This document shows positions 60,882 to 64,000 of a stretch of DNA of 64,000 nt, in pieces. The stretch is from Streptomyces spongiicola (GTDB taxonomy: Bacteria; Actinomycetota; Actinomycetes; Streptomycetales; Streptomycetaceae): assembly GCF_003122365.1 (NCBI RefSeq), contig NZ_CP029254.1, forward strand, positions 2,181,001 through 2,245,000, read 5' to 3'. The stretch's first letter is position 1. The number at the start of each line of letters is the position of its first letter. The position numbers and the translations under genes were made by a program. Under the pieces are notes generated by a model. It ran no database searches. It was not told the origin of the DNA and was given only the letters and a program-made list of their open reading frames with translations.

Positions 60882-63551
60882 CTAGCGGGACAGCGGCTGC
60901 TCCGTCCAGATGACCTTGCCGCTGCCCGTGTAGCGGGTACCCCATCGCTCGGCGAACTGGGAGACGAGGAACAGTCCGCGGCCGCCCTCGTCAGTGGCCG
61001 TGGCCCGGCGCAGATGGGGGGCGGTGCTGCTGCCGTCGGACACCTCGCAGATCAGGAAGCGGTCGCGGATCAGCCGCACCCCGATCGGTCCGACTGCGTG
61101 GCGGATGGCGTTGGTGACCAGCTCGCTGAGGATCAGCCCGGTGGTGAACGCCTCCTCCGCCAGTCCCCACTCCTCCAGCGCCCCGGCGGCCTCCGCGCGG
61201 ACCCGGGCGACCGCGGCGGGCTCGGCCGGCACGTCCCAGGTGACGGAGCGGTTGCCGTCCAGCACCCGGGTCCGGGCCACGACCAGGGCCACGTCGTCAC
61301 GGGGCCGCTCCGGCAGCAGGGCGTCCAGCACCACGCGGCAGGTCTCCTCGGGCGTCCCGCCGGCCTGGGCGAGCGTGCGGCGCAGCAGTTCCAGGCCCTC
61401 GTCGATGTCCCGGTGGCGGTCCTCGACGAGACCGTCCGTGTAGAGCACCAGGCTGCTGCCCTCGGAGAGGTGCAGTTCGGCGGACTCGAAGGGGAGCCCG
61501 CCGAGGCCCAGCGGCGGCCCGGCCGGCACACCCGGGAACCGGACCTCGCCGTCGGGGTGCACGATGACGGGCTCCAGATGTCCGGCGCGGGCCACGGTGC
61601 ACACGCGGGAGGTGGGGTCGTAGATGGCGTACAGGCAGGTGGCGCCGGTGAGCGCGGTGACCGAGCCGTCGGTGTCGTCGTCCTGGTCGATGCGCGAGAC
61701 CAGTTCGTCCATGTGCCACAGCAGTTCGTCGGGCGGAAGGTCCAGGGACGCGAAGTTGTGGACGGCGGTGCGCATCCGCCCCATGGTCGCCGCGGCGTGC
61801 AGACCGTGGCCGACGACATCCCCCACGACGAGGGCGACCCGGGCGCCGGGGAGCGGGATCACGTCGAACCAGTCCCCGCCGACGCCGCCCAGCCCCGCCT
61901 GGGCGGGCAGATAGTGGTAGGCCACGTCGAGGGCGGTCTGCTCGGGCAGGACCCGCGGCAGCAGGCTGCGTTGCAGGGCGACCGCCATCGCATGCTCCCG
62001 GGTGTAGCGGCGGGCGTTGTCGATGTTCACCGCGGCGCGGGCGACCAGTTCCTCGGCGAGCGACACGTCGTCGCCGTCGAAGGGCTCCGGTTTCCCGGAG
62101 CGCCAGAACGTGGCGACGCCCATCGTCACGCCGCGGGCGCGCAGCGGGACGGAGATCATGGAGTGGATGCCGTAGTCGACGAGCCTGCGGGCGCGGGCCG
62201 GTTCCTGTGCCTGCCATCCGGAGAAGGCGGGCAGGTCGGCCTCGAGGATGGTCTTGCCCCTGGCGTACGCGACGGCCTGGGGGGTGGTGCTGACGAAGTG
62301 GATCAGCCGGCCCGAGGGGTAGAGCGGGGTGTCGGCCCGGACGCCGGTAAAGGCGACACGGCGCATGTCGGTGCCGGACTCCGCGGGTTCGTCCCCGCTG
62401 AGCACGGGGTCGGAGAGGTCCACGGTGACGAAGTCGGCGAACCGGGGGACGGCGAAGTCGGCCAGCTCCTGCGAGGTGCGGACCACGTCGAGGGTGGTAC
62501 CGATCCGCATGCCGGCGTCGTAGACGAGCCGCAGCCGGCCCTGCACGGTGTCGGCGCGGCCGCTGAGGGCCCGGAGTTCGGTGGTGTCCCGCAGGGTGGT
62601 GACGGCGCCGCAGCAGGGGCCCGAGCCGTCCGGCGGGGGACTCATGGCGCGCTGGTTCACGGCGACCAGCTGGTGCTCGATGACGTGCACCTCGTCGCTG
62701 GCGGGGCGGCCGGACTCCAGCAGCCGGGTGATCTCGGGATCCATGGCGATGTCGCGGACGAGGCGTCCCTGGGCGTCCGGGGGCAGCTCGAGCAGGCGTC
62801 GTGCCTCGTCGTTGACGAGCACCAGCCGGCCGTCCTCGTCGACGATCAGCACGCCCTCCCGCACGGCGTGCAGGACCGCGTCGCGGTGCTCGTACATCCT
62901 GGTCATCTCGGCGGGACCCAGGCCGTGGGTCTGGTGCCGCAGGCGCCTGCTGATCAGCGCGGCCCCGGAGGTGGCGACGGCCATGGCGAAGGCGGCCGCA
63001 CCGAGCAGCACGGGAAGCTGGTCCCGGGCTGCCGTGCCGGCCCGCTCGACGGTGATGCCGGCGGCCACGAGCCCCAGCACCTCGCCGTCCTCGCCGGTCA
63101 CGGGCGCGACACTGCGGATCGAGGGGCCGAGGATGCCGGCGAAGTCCTCGGTCACCCTGTCGCCGGCCGCCGCCGGGCCGATGGTGCCGAGGTATCTGCT
63201 GTCGATCATCTCGGGGTCCGGGTGCGTGTGCAGGGTGCCGTCCGGGGCCATCACCACGAGGAAGTCGACGTCCGAGGACGCCCTCGCGGTCTCCGTCATG
63301 TCCTGCAGTGCCGTGCTCGGGTCGGGGCCGCGCAGGGCCTCCCTGACGCCCGGCGCGGTCGCGTACGTCTCGGCGACGGCGACCGACCGGTTGCGCGCCT
63401 CCCGCTCCCCGCCCGACCGGGCCTGCACGAGCAGGGCGGCGACGGCAGCGGCGACGAGCAGCAAAGCGACCGTCACCTGCAGGACGAACACCTGACTGGC
63501 GACGGTGCGCGTGCTCATCGTCGAGCGGAGGCGGCCGAAGAGTCCGGCCAT
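60882..63551 (-). CDS. Membrane SpoIIE-family phosphatase, paralogue of the one at 20448-23192
   Basis: This 889-residue protein has the same layout as the protein at 20448: helix 1 (about 20-42, VASQVFVLQVTVALLLVAAA), a Cache-like outer sensor, helix 2 (about 180-200), PAS, GAF, SpoIIE/PP2C phosphatase (GGDWFDVIPLPGARVALVVG, VGHGLHAAATMGRMRTAVHN) and HATPase_c (LILSELVTNAIRHA, GGRGLFLVSQF). Long stretches such as GLGPAEMTRMYEH and DAVLHAVREGV are nearly identical in the two. The outer sensor is the most divergent part, suggesting different signals feeding similar outputs. TAGGAGC precedes the ATG at 63551; an inner ATG at 63518 is an alternative start. Confidence 0.93.
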   Translation of the reverse strand: MAGLFGRLRSTMSTRTVASQVFVLQVTVALLLVAAAVAALLVQARSGGEREARNRSVAVAETYATAPGVREALRGPDPSTALQDMTETARASSDVDFLVVMAPDGTLHTHPDPEMIDSRYLGTIGPAAAGDRVTEDFAGILGPSIRSVAPVTGEDGEVLGLVAAGITVERAGTAARDQLPVLLGAAAFAMAVATSGAALISRRLRHQTHGLGPAEMTRMYEHRDAVLHAVREGVLIVDEDGRLVLVNDEARRLLELPPDAQGRLVRDIAMDPEITRLLESGRPASDEVHVIEHQLVAVNQRAMSPPPDGSGPCCGAVTTLRDTTELRALSGRADTVQGRLRLVYDAGMRIGTTLDVVRTSQELADFAVPRFADFVTVDLSDPVLSGDEPAESGTDMRRVAFTGVRADTPLYPSGRLIHFVSTTPQAVAYARGKTILEADLPAFSGWQAQEPARARRLVDYGIHSMISVPLRARGVTMGVATFWRSGKPEPFDGDDVSLAEELVARAAVNIDNARRYTREHAMAVALQRSLLPRVLPEQTALDVAYHYLPAQAGLGGVGGDWFDVIPLPGARVALVVGDVVGHGLHAAATMGRMRTAVHNFASLDLPPDELLWHMDELVSRIDQDDDTDGSVTALTGATCLYAIYDPTSRVCTVARAGHLEPVIVHPDGEVRFPGVPAGPPLGLGGLPFESAELHLSEGSSLVLYTDGLVEDRHRDIDEGLELLRRTLAQAGGTPEETCRVVLDALLPERPRDDVALVVARTRVLDGNRSVTWDVPAEPAAVARVRAEAAGALEEWGLAEEAFTTGLILSELVTNAIRHAVGPIGVRLIRDRFLICEVSDGSSTAPHLRRATATDEGGRGLFLVSQFAERWGTRYTGSGKVIWTEQPLSR

Positions 63552-64000
63552 GCTCCTATCTAACACCGGGCGGCTACGGCGGGCGACCGCTTCGGGACAA
63601 CCGGAGGAGCGGAGGTGGAACCGCGGAGGGCCCGCGGAAGAACCGAGGGGAAGCCGCGGATGAGCCGCGGAGGAGCCCTGAAGCGGCCGCGGAGGCCGTC
63701 GGGAAGGGCAGGTGGGACCCCCGGGCCGCCGGGGGTCCCGGGCGGCCTGGCCGGATACCGCGGGTACACCGCGGTGCACCGCGGTGCACCCGCGTTGCAC
63801 CGCGACGGCGCCCCGTCCCGCGCCCCGTCCCCGCGTGCCGTCCCCGCGTGCCGTCCCGCCCCGTGGCGGGAGCGGCTCCCTCACAGCAGGGCCGGCGGTC
63901 CCCCGGCCGCCGCCACCCGCTCTCCCGGCCGGACGGCGGCGGCCGCCGGTTCGCGACCGCCCCCTGTCAGATCCGGCGCCCTCCCCGCTCCGCTCCGGGC
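63552..64000. other. Non-coding right edge with short repeats
   Basis: No convincing gene is visible in the last 449 bases. It contains CCGCGGA-type repeats (63620-63690), a run of CACCGCGGTG palindrome-like units (63767-63791) and two CCCCGCGTGCCGT units near 63830-63850. The promoter of the phosphatase gene at 63551 probably lies at the left end of this stretch. Confidence 0.55.

Noticed and set aside
63552..64000. Short minus-strand open frames at the right edge
   Set aside because: They are Pro/Gly/Arg-rich, derive from CCGCGG-type repeats and lack ribosome-binding sites.

Overview
The window is high-GC actinobacterial chromosome and almost certainly comes from a Streptomyces or close relative. 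The signs are strong G/C third-codon bias, frequent GTG starts, GTGA/ATGA start-stop overlaps, several SpoIIE-type phosphatases fused to anti-sigma-like ATPase domains, CGNR and PadR regulators, and a TTA codon placed at the start of one secreted-protein gene. No tRNA, rRNA, insertion sequence, integrase or CRISPR array was seen.

Region 1 (3-16800). A truncated PucR-type regulator converges on a long leftward hydrogenase locus. In transcription order the locus is hypX, small subunit, large subunit, NifU-like protein, three uncharacterised proteins, a maturation protease, a 35-residue protein, then hypA-B-F-C-D-E. It looks like the aerobic, high-affinity actinobacterial (group 1h, formerly group 5) [NiFe] uptake hydrogenase. 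Nearly every junction from the large subunit to the small protein is a 4-base start-stop overlap. HypX suggests that the CO ligand of the active site is made aerobically.

Region 2 (16801-24753). A 1.1 kb repeat-rich gap precedes a membrane Ser/Thr kinase coupled to a single-pass membrane protein. A four-domain SpoIIE phosphatase follows, then an alpha/beta hydrolase divergent from a CGNR regulator across a promoter with CTAACC/GGTTAG repeats.

Region 3 (24805-37186). A PadR-controlled MacB/FtsX-type ABC exporter comes first. A rightward alpha-glucoside module follows: an orphan solute-binding protein, a GH13 glucosidase, a lipoprotein solute-binding protein and two permeases. The first permease carries an inserted Cna-B-like domain. 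The module ends in a large hairpin and is followed by a GT2/GtrA pair.

Region 4 (37161-43631). This holds a polytopic membrane protein, a 45-bp tandem repeat array, a glutamate-type ABC importer (gluABCD order, leftward) and a small secreted protein.

Region 5 (44387-54043). Eight or nine rightward genes look like an exopolysaccharide system: a CE18/Agd3-like secreted deacetylase with a TTA codon at codon 10, a PelF-like GT4, a 12-segment membrane protein, a LegB-like NDP-sugar 4,6-dehydratase, a nucleotidyltransferase, an SDR reductase/epimerase, a spherulin-4 (GH135-like) protein and a GH114 lipoprotein. The gene content parallels the galactosaminogalactan cluster of Aspergillus and the Pel system, but the precursor pathway differs. 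This is the most interesting part of the window.

Region 6 (54288-63551). A membrane protein is followed by three more SpoIIE phosphatases, one of which is a close paralogue of the one in region 2. Intergenic tandem repeats with different unit lengths (7, 8, 9, 10, 13, 35 and 45 bp) recur across the whole window.
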